64,000 bases of DNA. It comes from DATFDN01 sp963756495 (GTDB taxonomy: Bacteria; Pseudomonadota; Alphaproteobacteria; Acetobacterales; Acetobacteraceae). The notes below the pieces were generated by a model. It ran no database searches, was not told the origin of the DNA, and was given only the letters and a program-made list of their open reading frames with translations. The stretch is taken from positions 682,001-746,000 of the forward strand of contig CAVWNS010000001.1 in assembly GCA_963756495.1 (NCBI GenBank), given 5' to 3'. The translations under genes and the position numbers were made by a program. Positions 15,766 to 25,230 of the stretch are shown here, piece by piece. The number at the start of each line of letters is the position of its first letter. The stretch's first letter is position 1.

Positions 15766-17904
15766 TCATCGCGGCAACCGCCGGCGCAGCGGCGGCACCC
15801 AGGGACGGTCGCCGCGCAGCGTGCGGTCGAACACGATGCGTGCGCCCTCCGGCTCCAGCCAGATCGCCACGGCGCCCTGCATCCGGGCCGTTACCCGGTC
15901 CACCAGCGCGGGACCGGGACAGCGCCCGCGCGCGGCGTCCAGCGAGACGATCACCGCGGCCTGCGCGCAATCGGGGGGAGCCAGACCGCGCAGGAGCAAG
16001 GCGGTCGAGGCGACCTGCCTTGGCCGGATCAGGCAGGATTGCTGCGTGCAGAGCACCGTCCCCTGCCCCGCCGGGCCTTGGATCGGCAGCCGCTCGGGTG
16101 GGTCGGCGGCCCAGAACTGCTGCCATGAATCGCGGGTGAAGCGCGAGGCGCCCGTGGTTCGCTCGATGAGCATGAGGTTGCCGGAGCGCACCCCGACCAG
16201 CCGTCCGTCGGCAGCCATCAGCAGGTCGGGCGGGCGCACCAGCCAGGGCGAGGCCAATCCAAGAGCGAGCGGAATCACGCCGAGCAGTCGCAGCCGCGCC
16301 GTCCGCCACAGGCCGAGCCAGGCGAGGCCAACCCCTACGGCGGCAAGCCCCCATTCCGGCATGTGCGGCACCGAAACCACGGCCAGCGGCCACGCCGTCA
16401 CATGGCGCGCGATCAGCAGGATGGCGCGGATACCCCAGCCCATGGCCGCGACCGCCGGCGCCTCGATCCCCAGCGGCATCAGCGCGAGGGAGAGCAGCCC
16501 GAGCGGCATCACCCAGAGCGCGGTGATCGGCACCGCGATCATGTTCGCGACCACGAAATAGAGCTGCAATCGTCCGAAATGGTAGGCGCCGAAGGGCGCC
16601 GACGCACCGCCCGCGAGCAGGCTGGTAAGCGCGAGCGCCGCCACGTGCCCCGCCACGCGCCGCCAGACCGGGCCATCGCCGCGCAGCGCCCGCAGCCAGG
16701 GCCGCAGCGCTTCGTACCCCGCGATCAGAGCGAGCACGGCGGAGAAGCTCATCTGGAACGAGGCGCCGGGCACCTCCTGCGGTTCCAGCGTCATCAGCGC
16801 CACGGCGGCGATCGCGAGGCCGCGCAGCGACACGGCGCGGCGGCCGATCAGCGCGGCCAAGGTGACCAGCGCCGCCATCGCGAAGCTGCGCACGATCGGG
16901 ACGTGCATCCCGGTCAGCACCATGTAGCCCAAGCCGAGCACCAGCGCCGCCGCCGCGGCCACCTGCTTGGTCGGCCAGAACAGGGCCGTCCGCTCGCTGA
17001 GCGCGAGCACGGCTCGGGTCAGCGCGAACGCCAGGCCCATCACCGCCCCGATATGCAGGCCGGCCACCGCCAGGAGATGCGCGAGACCGGAGGCACGGAA
17101 CGCGTCGCGGTCGCTCTCGGGAATGGCGGAGGGCACGCCGGTCATCAGGGTCGCGGCGACGGCGCCGACGGTGCCGGGCAGGTGCGCCTGCATCCGCCGC
17201 GCGATGCCCTCGCGCATCTGCTGCAACCAGCCGCCGGCCCCGGTCGGCGGCGCGCGGGCCACCGCTTCGGCCGGACCGATCGCGAACCCGTAGCCGGCAT
17301 AGCCGGCGAAGAAGGCGTTGCGTTGCAGGTCCCATCCGCCCGGGTAGGCGGGCCCGGAGGGCGGACGCAGCAACGCGCGGACGCGCACCGTGTCGCCGGT
17401 GCCCAGCACCGCCTGATCGTTCGCGCGCAGGCGCACGCGGATGCGCCGCCGCAGCGTCGGTCCATCGCTCAGATGCGCCGCCTGGACGGTGACCCGCCGG
17501 CCTTCGGGCAGGATTTCCACGCCGGCCACCTGGCCGGTGAGGATCACCGCGCGTTGCGGCAGCGCCTCAACCGGCAGGGCCCGCAGCGTCGCGACCTGCC
17601 CGGCGGCGAAGCCGGCGGCGGCGGCGGCCAAAGGCAGTAGCGCCGCCCGTGTCCAGCCGCGCGCGAGCCACGCGGCGAGTGCCGCCGCCACCGCCAGCAC
17701 CAGGCCCGCCCAGGCCGGCGGCTCGACCCGGAGATCGAAGTAGAGCAGCACCCCGGCGCCCATGAACACGGGCAGCCAGAGCACGAGGCGTCCCTGCTCG
17801 GCGACCGCCAAGGCTTCCAGGCGCGTCGTGAGCGCGCCGAGATGCACCGCGAGCGCACGCGGCGCGCCGGGCGCGAAGCGTGGCGGGGCGAGCACGTTCG
17901 GCAC
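15766..17904 (-). CDS. comEC: ComEC/Rec2-family DNA-uptake channel protein
   Basis: 712 residues. N-terminal membrane and OB-like DUF4131 region (residues about 40-200), then the Competence domain with its signature SGLAHLLAVAGLHIGAVMGL and many membrane segments (about 230-520), including VPGASFQMSFSAVLALIAGYE. The protein stops after a short soluble tail of about 150 residues that shows ...LMLIERTTGASRFTRDSWQQ but lacks the H-x-H-x-D metallo-beta-lactamase motif of full-length ComEC, as is common in alphaproteobacteria. It would form the inner-membrane channel for single-stranded DNA uptake. Divergent from gltX, 82 bases away, which is a conserved alphaproteobacterial arrangement. Confidence 0.85.
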   Translation of the reverse strand: MPNVLAPPRFAPGAPRALAVHLGALTTRLEALAVAEQGRLVLWLPVFMGAGVLLYFDLRVEPPAWAGLVLAVAAALAAWLARGWTRAALLPLAAAAAGFAAGQVATLRALPVEALPQRAVILTGQVAGVEILPEGRRVTVQAAHLSDGPTLRRRIRVRLRANDQAVLGTGDTVRVRALLRPPSGPAYPGGWDLQRNAFFAGYAGYGFAIGPAEAVARAPPTGAGGWLQQMREGIARRMQAHLPGTVGAVAATLMTGVPSAIPESDRDAFRASGLAHLLAVAGLHIGAVMGLAFALTRAVLALSERTALFWPTKQVAAAAALVLGLGYMVLTGMHVPIVRSFAMAALVTLAALIGRRAVSLRGLAIAAVALMTLEPQEVPGASFQMSFSAVLALIAGYEALRPWLRALRGDGPVWRRVAGHVAALALTSLLAGGASAPFGAYHFGRLQLYFVVANMIAVPITALWVMPLGLLSLALMPLGIEAPAVAAMGWGIRAILLIARHVTAWPLAVVSVPHMPEWGLAAVGVGLAWLGLWRTARLRLLGVIPLALGLASPWLVRPPDLLMAADGRLVGVRSGNLMLIERTTGASRFTRDSWQQFWAADPPERLPIQGPAGQGTVLCTQQSCLIRPRQVASTALLLRGLAPPDCAQAAVIVSLDAARGRCPGPALVDRVTARMQGAVAIWLEPEGARIVFDRTLRGDRPWVPPLRRRLPR

Positions 17905-17986
17905 CAGAACCTCCCGCCGCAGACACCTCCGCCACAGACTGCCCGCTCAACCTCTACAGAAGGTCAACGTCGTGCTAGCAGGGCGC

Positions 17987-19384
17987 ATGACCGTCCGCAC
18001 CCGCTTCGCGCCCAGCCCGACCGGCCCGCTGCACATCGGCGGCGCCCGGACGGCGCTGTTCAACTACCTGTTCGCCCGTCACCACGGCGGCGCCTTCCTG
18101 CTGCGCGTGGAGGACACCGACCGGGAACGCAATACCGACGAATACACGCGCCTGATCCTCGACAGCCTGGCATGGCTGGACCTGTCGCCGGATCAGCCGC
18201 CCGTGTTCCAGTCCGCCCGCGCCGCCCGGCACGCCGACGTGGCCCGGCGGATGCTCGACGCCGGACACGCCTATCGCTGCTATTGCACCCCCGACGAGCT
18301 GAAGGCGATGCGCGAGCAGGCGCTCGCCGAGGGTCGGCCGCCCCGCTACGACGGGCGCTGGCGCGACCGCGATCCCGCCGCCGCGCCGGCGGGCCTCTCG
18401 CCGGCGATCCGGCTGAAAGCACCGCGCACGGGCGAGACGGTGGTGGACGATCTGGTGCAGGGCACCGTGCGAGTCGCCAACGCCGAAGTCGACGACATGA
18501 TCATCCTGCGCAGCGACGGCTCGCCGACCTACCTGCACGCGGTGGTCGTGGACGACCATGACATGGACATCACCCATGTGATCCGCGGCGACGACCACCT
18601 GACGAACACGTTCCGCCAAATTCAGATCTATCAGGCGATGGGCTGGGACATCCCGCGCTTCGCCCACATCCCGCTGATCCATGGCGCGGACGGCGCCAAG
18701 CTGTCGAAGCGGCACGGCGCGGTCTCCGTGCTGGAGTTCCGCGCCGAGGGCTATCTGCCCGAAGCGCTATGCAACTATCTGCTGCGCCTGGGCTGGGGGC
18801 ATGGCGACGTGGAACTGCTCAGCCGCGACGAGGCGATCCGATTGTTCGACCTCGACGGCGTCGGCCGGGCGGCGAGCCGGATGGACTACGCCAAGCTCAC
18901 CCATCTCAACGGCGTGTATATCCGCCACGCCGACGATGACCGGCTGACCGCGGACGTGCTTACCCGCCTGGCCGCGCGCGGCGATGTCGCCCTGAACGAC
19001 CCGGCCGCCGCGCGCATCCGCGCACTGATGCCGGGTCTGAAGGAGCGTGCGAAGACGCTCGTCGAGCTTGCGGGATCGGCGGCATTCCTGGCCCGCACGC
19101 CGCCGCTCGATCTTGACGCCAAGGCGGCGGCGCTGCTTACCCGCGAGGCGCGGTCGATGCTGGGCGCCCTGGCGTCCACGCTCGGGGGCACCGACTTCTC
19201 CGCCGCGGCCCTCGACGCAGCACTGCGCCACTTCGCCGAGTCGAGCGGACGCAAGCTCGGCCAGGTCGCCCAGCCGCTGCGCGCCGCGCTGACCGGCGGC
19301 ACCGTCAGCCCCGGCATCGATGTCACGCTCGCCGCCCTCGGCCGCGAGGAGGCGCTGGCCCGACTGCGCGCCGTCGCGGGCTGA
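17987..19384 (+). CDS. gltX: Glutamyl-tRNA synthetase
   Basis: 465 residues from ATG 17987 (MTVRTRFAPSPTGPLHIGG). The class I signatures are HIGG (HIGH motif) near residue 15 and KLSKRH (KMSKS motif) near residue 240. RVEDTDRERN and HVIRGDDHLTN are also typical. It charges tRNA-Glu, and probably also tRNA-Gln where a GatCAB amidotransferase is present. Length is normal. Upstream codons of the open frame (from 17762) belong to the antisense of comEC and are not part of the gene. The downstream methyltransferase begins 14 bases after the stop. Confidence 0.95.
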   Translation: MTVRTRFAPSPTGPLHIGGARTALFNYLFARHHGGAFLLRVEDTDRERNTDEYTRLILDSLAWLDLSPDQPPVFQSARAARHADVARRMLDAGHAYRCYCTPDELKAMREQALAEGRPPRYDGRWRDRDPAAAPAGLSPAIRLKAPRTGETVVDDLVQGTVRVANAEVDDMIILRSDGSPTYLHAVVVDDHDMDITHVIRGDDHLTNTFRQIQIYQAMGWDIPRFAHIPLIHGADGAKLSKRHGAVSVLEFRAEGYLPEALCNYLLRLGWGHGDVELLSRDEAIRLFDLDGVGRAASRMDYAKLTHLNGVYIRHADDDRLTADVLTRLAARGDVALNDPAAARIRALMPGLKERAKTLVELAGSAAFLARTPPLDLDAKAAALLTREARSMLGALASTLGGTDFSAAALDAALRHFAESSGRKLGQVAQPLRAALTGGTVSPGIDVTLAALGREEALARLRAVAG

Positions 19385-19398
19385 GCGCGCGGGTGCCG

Positions 19399-19984
19399 AT
19401 GCTTTTCACGTGGCTGCATCCGGCGCTATGGCTGGCCTGGACCCTCTATTGGCTGCGCGCCGCGCGCGGTGCCAAGGCCGTCACACGCCGCGAAGTCCTG
19501 GCCGTCGCGCCTCGCGCATGTCGTGCCGCTGGCGGCCGGAATCTGGCTGCTGATTGCGGCCAGCACGCCCTTGCGGATGCTCGATCGCCACGTCCTGCCC
19601 TGGACACCGGCACTGTTCGGCCTCGGCACGGCCATGCTCCTGGTCGGGTTGGGCCTTGCCGTGCTGGCCCGCCGGCACCTCGGCGGAAACTGGAGCGGGC
19701 TGGTGACGCAGAAGCACGGGCATGAGCTGATCCGCAGCGGCCCGTATAGCTGGACGCGGCACCCGATCTACACCGGGCTGCTGCTCGCCTTCGCGGGCTC
19801 GGCCGTGGCGCTCGACCAATGGCGCGGCGTTGTGGCCCTGCTGATCGTGACCGTCGCGCTGGTGCGCAAGCTGCGCGTCGAGGAACGGTTCCTGGAGGAA
19901 CTTTTCCCGCGCGAGTATCCGCGCTACCGCCGGGAAGTGGGCGCGCTGCTGCCCTGGTCCGCGTCGCTCCAGCGGGAGAGGTAG
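19399..19984 (+). pseudogene. Isoprenylcysteine carboxyl methyltransferase (ICMT)-like membrane protein, one frameshift
   Basis: The first frame from ATG 19399 gives MLFTWLHPALWLAWTLYWL and ends its homology near VLAVA. The second frame resumes with LAHVVPLAAGIWLLIAAS and carries the family core: LGGNWSGLVTQKHGHELIRSGPY, TRHPIYTGLLLA, then VEERFLEELFPREYPRYRREV. Removing one C at 19510/19511 joins them as ...EVLAVALAHVVPLAAG. Four membrane segments are predicted. ICMT/PEMT-like bacterial proteins methylate small or lipid substrates with S-adenosylmethionine; the substrate is unknown. The 3' end overlaps the convergent solute-binding gene by 61 bases. An alternative GTG start lies at 19393. 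Confidence 0.75.
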
Positions 19985-21482
19985 AAACGCGGCAGCTCGT
20001 CCGGATCGGGGGTGAATGCCAGGTCCCGCGAGAAACCGTAGGTGACGGTGTAGGTGTACAAGGGCAGCCAGTCGGCGTGCGCGGTGATGGCGTGGATCGC
20101 CTGCGCGTAATCGCTGCCGCGCCGCGCCGGGTCGCGGGTGGCGCCGCCGTCCGCGATCCAGTCGCGGATCTGCGGGTCGCGCGTGTAGTCTTCCGGCGTG
20201 AAGGTGAAGAAGTGCGGCAGGATGGCGGAGACGTCGTTGATCGCGTAGCTGCCCCAGTCGCCCGCCTGCATCCGCGCCTCGCCCTCGATCGCGCGCAGCA
20301 CCACCTCGCCCGGCGGCAGCTGGATCACTTGGGCGTCGATCCCGACCGCGCGCAGGTATCCCTGCATGGCCGCCGACCATTGCGGCGGCTCGTAGGTCAC
20401 CAGCTGGACGGAGAAGCCGTGCGGGTATCCGGCCTCGGCCAGGAGCTGGCGCGCGCGGGCGGGATCGTAGGCATACCGCACGGCGGCGGCCGACTGACAG
20501 CCGACCTGGGCGGGATAGCAGGGCACGTCGAGCGGGCTCGCGCCCTCGCCCACAAGCTCGCGGGCCATCGCGCCCCGGTCGAAGGCATGAAAGATAGCCT
20601 GGCGGACCTTCTCGTTGGTAAGCGGGTTGGCCGCGCCCGTCCGCCCGGCGGCATCCAGCGAGATATAGCCGATGCGCATCGATCCCGCCTGCACCACGGA
20701 CAGATCGGGGTTTCGCCTGATTGCCGCGATGCGGTCAGGATCGAACTTCCAGATCCAGTCGGCCGTGCCGTCAAGCAGGTCGGCCACCTCGGTGGTTTCA
20801 TCCGGAACCACGCGGACCCGGATACGCCCGATAGCGGGCCGCCCCTTGGGGCTGTCGGGGTAATAGCCTTCGAAACGGTCGAGTTCGATCCCCGTCGCCG
20901 GATCGTTGCGGACGACCCGGTACGGACCGGTGCCGACGGGCGCGCGGGCAAAACCGTCGGCACCCACCCGCTCGCGATAGGCTTTGGGCAAGATCCAGAC
21001 CGCCATCGCGAAGTAATCGAGCGCGCCCGGCATCGGACGCCTCAGGCGCACGCGCACGCGGTCGGGTGCCAGCACGTCGGCGCCGGCGAGCCAATTGTAG
21101 ATGCCGGGTGCCGACAATCGCCGATCCGAGGCGACGGCATTGATCGTATAGGCAACGTCCTCGGCGCTGAACTTCTCGCCGTCGTGCCAGGTCACTCCAT
21201 GACGGAGGGTGAACACCAGCGTCTCGTCGTCCTCCCAGGTCCAGGCGGTGGCGAGCAGCGGACGGATCTCGAAGCTGTGCGGATCGCGGTACACCAGCGT
21301 GTCCCAGAATCTCGTGCGCCAGCACGAACCCGGCCCGGAGCTGATTGGCATAGGGATCGAGGTTGGGGATCGCCTCGCGCCACGAGAATCCGCAGCGTGT
21401 CGACGGCGCGTTGCGCGTGCGCCGGTGCGAGTCCGGCAAGCAACGCGAGCGCCGGAAGGACGGCGCCGAGATGGCGCCTCAC
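19924..21482 (-). pseudogene. ABC transporter substrate-binding protein, family 5 (peptide/opine type), two frameshifts
   Basis: Three frames are needed. GTG 21482 starts VRRHLGAVLPALALLAGLAPAHA, a Sec signal peptide; the sequence then passes to a second frame (WREAIPNLDPYANQLRAGF) and to a third (WDTLVYRDPHSFEIRPLLAT) that continues to the end at 19924. Both breaks sit in GATTCT on the coding strand (21385-21390 and 21306-21311 on plus): dropping one T gives LRISWREAIPN and AHEIWDTLVY, the family consensus. The rest is a normal SBP_bac_5 protein with GTGPYRVVRNDP and EKVRQAIFHAFDRG. It binds peptides or similar solutes in the periplasm for an ABC importer; no permease or ATPase is in the window. 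Last gene of the minus-strand operon, overlapping the panE-like stop (GTGA). Confidence 0.78.
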
Positions 21483-22414
21483 GCCCGCCCGGCCTGCCGG
21501 CGCGCCTCGTGCGCTTGCAGGTGGCACCACGCGACCCGCAGCATGGGCGCGGCAAGATCGGCGGCGCGGGCGCGGGCCAGCATGTCGCCCACGATATGCT
21601 CCGCTTCGGTGGGTCCGCCGTGCTCCACATCGCGCAGCATCGAGGCGGCGAACGTCGATCCGCGCTCGGTCAGCAGGGCGCGCGCGCGATCGAGAAACGC
21701 CGGGCGGGCGCGATGGCCGGCATCGGCCGCCACCCGGTCGCACTCGGCAAGCAAGGCCAGCATCAGCGCCTCGCCCTCGTCGGCCTGCATGATCTCACCG
21801 ACATTGGCCCGCATCAGGCAGGTCATGCCCGCCATGGTGGCCAGCATCACGAATTTCTCCCACATCTCCTGCACGATCAATTCGCTTGCCCGACACTCGA
21901 ATCGTGCGCCGGTAGCGGCCTCCGCGAACGATGCCGCCACCGGCTCCTGTCCGGCCGCGCGCGCCCCGACGATCAGCGTGTGCAGCGCGTTCAGATGCAG
22001 CACCTCCCCGGTGGAGGCCAGGGTCGCGGCGATCTGGCACAACCCGCCCAGCACCGCCGCCTGCCCAAAGGCACGATCGAACCGATCGAGATGCCGCATT
22101 CCGTTCAGCAGCGGCACCACCGCCGCGCCGTTGCGCACGGCGGGACTGATAGCGGCGATGGCGGATTCGAGGTCGTAGGCCTTGCAGGTCAGCAGCACGG
22201 CGTCGTGACGGCCGTCGTCGGCCAGATCGTCCTGCCCGACGAAGCGCACCGCCCGCCGGATGTCGCCGGCCGGGCTGCGCACCACCAGCCCGTCGCGGGC
22301 AAGCTGCGCGGCGCGGCCGGGACGGACGAGGAAGGTGACGTCCACGCCCGCTTCCGCCAGCCGGCCGCCAAAGTAGCCGCCGATCCCGCCGGCGCCGAGG
22401 ACGAGCAGGCGCAT
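21479..22414 (-). CDS. 2-dehydropantoate 2-reductase-like (ketopantoate reductase family)
   Basis: 311 residues with the N-terminal NADP-binding motif MRLLVLGAGGIGGYFGGRLAEAG, then DAVLLTCKAYDLESAI and VVPLLNGMRHLDRFD, and the C-terminal helical domain with QEMWEKFVMLATMAGMTCLM and the conserved Ser/Asp helix near ARPAFLDRARALL. PanE reduces ketopantoate in pantothenate synthesis, but paralogues inside catabolic operons often act on other 2-keto acids. Here it lies between an amidase (gap of 4 bases) and an ABC solute-binding gene (overlap), which favours a catabolic paralogue. Confidence 0.82.
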   Translation of the reverse strand: MRLLVLGAGGIGGYFGGRLAEAGVDVTFLVRPGRAAQLARDGLVVRSPAGDIRRAVRFVGQDDLADDGRHDAVLLTCKAYDLESAIAAISPAVRNGAAVVPLLNGMRHLDRFDRAFGQAAVLGGLCQIAATLASTGEVLHLNALHTLIVGARAAGQEPVAASFAEAATGARFECRASELIVQEMWEKFVMLATMAGMTCLMRANVGEIMQADEGEALMLALLAECDRVAADAGHRARPAFLDRARALLTERGSTFAASMLRDVEHGGPTEAEHIVGDMLARARAADLAAPMLRVAWCHLQAHEARRQAGRA

Positions 22415-22418
22415 CGGC

Positions 22419-23861
22419 TCAGGTCCAACCCGGCGGCGCGATGAACCCGTGCCCGGCCTGCTCGATCAGCCCGGCGACGTGGATCGTCGTGCGGTCGCCG
22501 AACAAAGGCCCGACGATCTGCACGCCGATGGGCAGGCCCTCGGCCGACCGCCCGATCGGCGCGACGGAGGCCGGCAGATGATAGCCGCAGGTGACGCCCG
22601 GCCAGAACAGCATGTCGTTGTAGGGGATCGTGCGATCATCCACCGTGTACGTGCGCTCCCAGGTCGCGTTGTCCTGCATGTGCGACAGAGCGGGCACGGC
22701 CAGTACGGGGCACAGCAGCACGTCCCAGTCCTGAAAGAAGGCCGCCCAGGCGCGTCGAATCTGATGGCGCTGCTCGTTGAGCCGAAGCCAGTCACGGTGC
22801 GACAGGTCCACCGCCCGGTTCATCACGTCATCGGCGCTGGTGTCCTCCGGCCGCAGGCGTGCCTTCTTCTCGCGCCGGCTGGCCAGGATGTTCTCGGGCA
22901 GGCGCGCGCTGAGCGCCGCATCGAGAAGCATCAGATAGACGCGGAACGCCTCCGCCGTATCGAAGGCGGGGCGCGCGGTCAGGCTGACCTCGGCCCCCGC
23001 ACGCCTGATCTGTTCGGCCAGCGCCTCGATCAGCGTCGCCGTCTCGGCGCTGGTGGCCTGTCCGGCCTCGTGCGACCACACCGCAACCCGCATGTCGCGC
23101 AGGGCGCGCGCACGGGGCTCGGGCAGGTTCACGGTCATGTCCGTCTCGTTCGGATCGGGCCCGGCGAGCGCGTCGAGCGCCAGCGCGAGGTCGCGCGCCG
23201 AGCGGGCGAGCGGCCCGAGCACCGAGATGTCGGTCATCGCCGCCGTATCCGCCAGCGAGTGCCCGCGCAGGGGACAGAGGCCCCAGGTGGGCTTGTGGCC
23301 GAAGACGCCGCAGAAATGCGCGGGCACGCGGATCGAGCCGCCGATATCCGTGCCGATTTCCAGCGCGGCGAGCCCGGCCGCGACCGATGCCGCGCCGCCG
23401 CCCGAGCTGCCGCCGGGCGTGCGCGAGATGTCCCACGGGTTGGAGGTCGCACCGTACACGGGATTGTAGCTCTGCCAATCTCCCAGCGAGACCGGCACAT
23501 TGGTCTTGCCGAACACGACCGCCCCGGCCGCCTCGATGCGCTGCACCGCCAGGGCGTCCTGCCCGGCGCGATGCTCGTTGCGCTCCGCGTAGCCCCAGGT
23601 TGTCGGCAGGCCGACGAGGTCGAAGCTCTCCTTGACCGTCATCGGCACCCCGAACAGCGGGCCGGCGTTGGCGCGGCCGCTCCGGTCCAGGGCACGGGCC
23701 CGCGCGCGGGCACGCTCGAAGTCGCGCACGACCACCGCGTTGATGCGCCCGTCCAGCCGTTCGACGCGGGCCAGGTAGTGATCCAGCAGTTCGAGGCAGC
23801 CGATCTCGCCCGCGCGCGTCAGCTCCGCCAGGCGCCAGGCCGGAAGGAATGTCGGGTCCAT
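22419..23861 (-). CDS. Amidase (amidase-signature family)
   Basis: 480 residues from ATG 23861 (MDPTFLPAWRLAEL). It carries the amidase-signature triad: Lys in GVPMTVKESFDLVGLPTTWG, cis-Ser in GGSSGGGAASVAAG, and the nucleophile Ser in EIGTDIGGSIRVPAHFCGVFGHKPT. The C-terminal part ends IGRSAEGLPIGVQIVGPLFGDRTTI. Such enzymes hydrolyse amides, ureido or indoleacetamide-type substrates, or act as GatA paralogues; the operon context indicates a catabolic amidase. It starts 7 bases after the SDR stop. Confidence 0.88.
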   Translation of the reverse strand: MDPTFLPAWRLAELTRAGEIGCLELLDHYLARVERLDGRINAVVVRDFERARARARALDRSGRANAGPLFGVPMTVKESFDLVGLPTTWGYAERNEHRAGQDALAVQRIEAAGAVVFGKTNVPVSLGDWQSYNPVYGATSNPWDISRTPGGSSGGGAASVAAGLAALEIGTDIGGSIRVPAHFCGVFGHKPTWGLCPLRGHSLADTAAMTDISVLGPLARSARDLALALDALAGPDPNETDMTVNLPEPRARALRDMRVAVWSHEAGQATSAETATLIEALAEQIRRAGAEVSLTARPAFDTAEAFRVYLMLLDAALSARLPENILASRREKKARLRPEDTSADDVMNRAVDLSHRDWLRLNEQRHQIRRAWAAFFQDWDVLLCPVLAVPALSHMQDNATWERTYTVDDRTIPYNDMLFWPGVTCGYHLPASVAPIGRSAEGLPIGVQIVGPLFGDRTTIHVAGLIEQAGHGFIAPPGWT

Positions 23862-23868
23862 CGGAGCC

Positions 23869-24651
23869 TCACGCGATCGAGGAATTGAACGCGCCGCCGT
23901 CGAGCAGCAGGTTATGGCCGACGATGAAGCCCGAGGACGCGGCACAGAGGAAGGCGCATGCCTCGCCGAACTCCGCGGGGTCGCCGACCCGCCCGGTCGG
24001 GTTCTCCTTGCCGCGCAAGGCAATCTCCTCGTCCACCGATCGGCCCGCGCGTTGCGCGTTCTGCGTGGCATTGCCGCGCAACCGGTCGGTCAGGAAGGGG
24101 CCGGGCAGCAGGTTGTTGATGGTGACGTTGTGCTTGGCGACCTGACGGGCGAGACCGGCGACGAACCCGGTGAGACCCGCGCGCGCGCCGTTGCTCATCC
24201 CGAGCGCGGGGATCGGGGACTTCACCGAGGCGGAGGTGATGTTGACCACGCGGCCGAATTTGCGGCCGATCATGCCGTCCACCACCGCCTTGATCATGAA
24301 GATCGGTGCCAGCATGTTGGCGTCGAGCGCGCGCAGCCACGCCTCGCGGTCCCAATCGCGGAAATCCCCGGGCGGGGGGCCGCCGGCATTGTTCACCAGG
24401 ATGTCGGGATCGGAACAGGCGGCGAGCGCGGCGCGCCGACCCGCCTCGGTCGCGATGTCGCCGGCGACCGGGGTGACGCGCACGCCGGTCGCGCTGCGGA
24501 TCTCCGCGGCGGTGCGTTCCAGCACGTCCGCGGTGCGCGCCGTGATCACCAGATCGACGCCCTCGCGCGCGAGCGACATCGCGCAGGCCCTGCCGAGCCC
24601 CTTGCTGGCGGCGCACACGATCGCAGTGCGGCCCCTGATACCGAGATCCAT
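23869..24651 (-). CDS. Short-chain dehydrogenase/reductase without the canonical Tyr and Lys
   Basis: 260 residues from ATG 24651 (MDLGIRGRTAIVCAAS). Cofactor motif ASKGLGRACAMSLAREG, NNAGG motif and NITSASV (catalytic Ser position) are present. At the usual Y-x3-K site the sequence reads SNGARAGLTGFVAGLARQ, so Tyr is replaced by Ser and Lys by Arg. The rest (NNLLPGPFLTDRLRG, IVGHNLLLDGG) is normal for the family. This atypical branch occurs in several proteobacteria and may use another residue or be non-catalytic. It follows the thioesterase gene by 17 bases within the operon. Confidence 0.85.
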   Translation of the reverse strand: MDLGIRGRTAIVCAASKGLGRACAMSLAREGVDLVITARTADVLERTAAEIRSATGVRVTPVAGDIATEAGRRAALAACSDPDILVNNAGGPPPGDFRDWDREAWLRALDANMLAPIFMIKAVVDGMIGRKFGRVVNITSASVKSPIPALGMSNGARAGLTGFVAGLARQVAKHNVTINNLLPGPFLTDRLRGNATQNAQRAGRSVDEEIALRGKENPTGRVGDPAEFGEACAFLCAASSGFIVGHNLLLDGGAFNSSIA

Positions 24652-24667
24652 GGCGTTCTCCCCTTTG

Positions 24668-25108
24668 TCAGTCGGTGACGGCGATGCGTTCGAGAATTTT
24701 GCGTGACGCAGGCGGGATCGGCGCCGGCTTCTGCGACCCGCGCTCCACGAACACATGGACGAAATGGCCCTCGGCGGCGGCCATGTCGTCGTCGTTGCGG
24801 AATATGCCGATCTCGTAGCGCACTGAGCTGCCGCCGATCCGGGCGACGCGCAACCCGACGGTCACGCGGTCCGGCCAGGCCAGCGAACTGTGGTAGCGGC
24901 ACATTACCTCCGCCACCACGCAGTGCACGGGACCGTCGAGCAGATCGACCGCGCCCGTCGACATCTCGAAATAGGTGACGGCGGTATCGAAGAACGAAAA
25001 GTAATTCACGTTGTTGACGTGCCGGAACACGTCATTGTCCATCCAGCGCGTCGTGATGTCATGGAACCAGCGATAATCGGCGCGGCGGCCCGGCGGTTGG
25101 CGGCTCAT
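24668..25108 (-). CDS. Hot-dog acyl-CoA thioesterase (4-hydroxybenzoyl-CoA thioesterase family)
   Basis: 146 residues from ATG 25108 (MSRQPPGRRADYRWFH). The 4HBT signature TTRWMDNDVFRHVNNVNYFSFFDTA includes the catalytic-type Asp (DND) and the HVNN turn, and the long helix and strands EVMCRYHSSLAWPDRVTVGLRV follow. It hydrolyses an acyl-CoA or aroyl-CoA thioester. It is the first gene of the five-gene minus operon and divergent from the gentisate-dioxygenase-like gene 122 bases away, which suggests aroyl-CoA or ring-cleavage chemistry. No experimental substrate can be given. Confidence 0.85.
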   Translation of the reverse strand: MSRQPPGRRADYRWFHDITTRWMDNDVFRHVNNVNYFSFFDTAVTYFEMSTGAVDLLDGPVHCVVAEVMCRYHSSLAWPDRVTVGLRVARIGGSSVRYEIGIFRNDDDMAAAEGHFVHVFVERGSQKPAPIPPASRKILERIAVTD

Positions 25109-25230
25109 GACGGGGGAATAGACCCGGTTTGACGGCCGGCGTCCACAGGCGCACGCACGTGACAGATGGGGGCCTTGCCTGCGCGAGGCGCTCGGCGCGA
25201 GACTTGGACGAGAAGATGGAGGCGCGTTCC

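Noticed and set aside
16363..17640. 425-codon plus-strand ORF opposite comEC
   Set aside because: His/Arg/Gln-rich antisense product without domain; comEC is clear on minus.
21192..21743. Separate 183-codon gene upstream of the solute-binding protein
   Set aside because: Only its middle (signal peptide) is coding, as the start of the frameshifted solute-binding protein; the rest is antisense-type or overlaps the panE-like gene in another frame.
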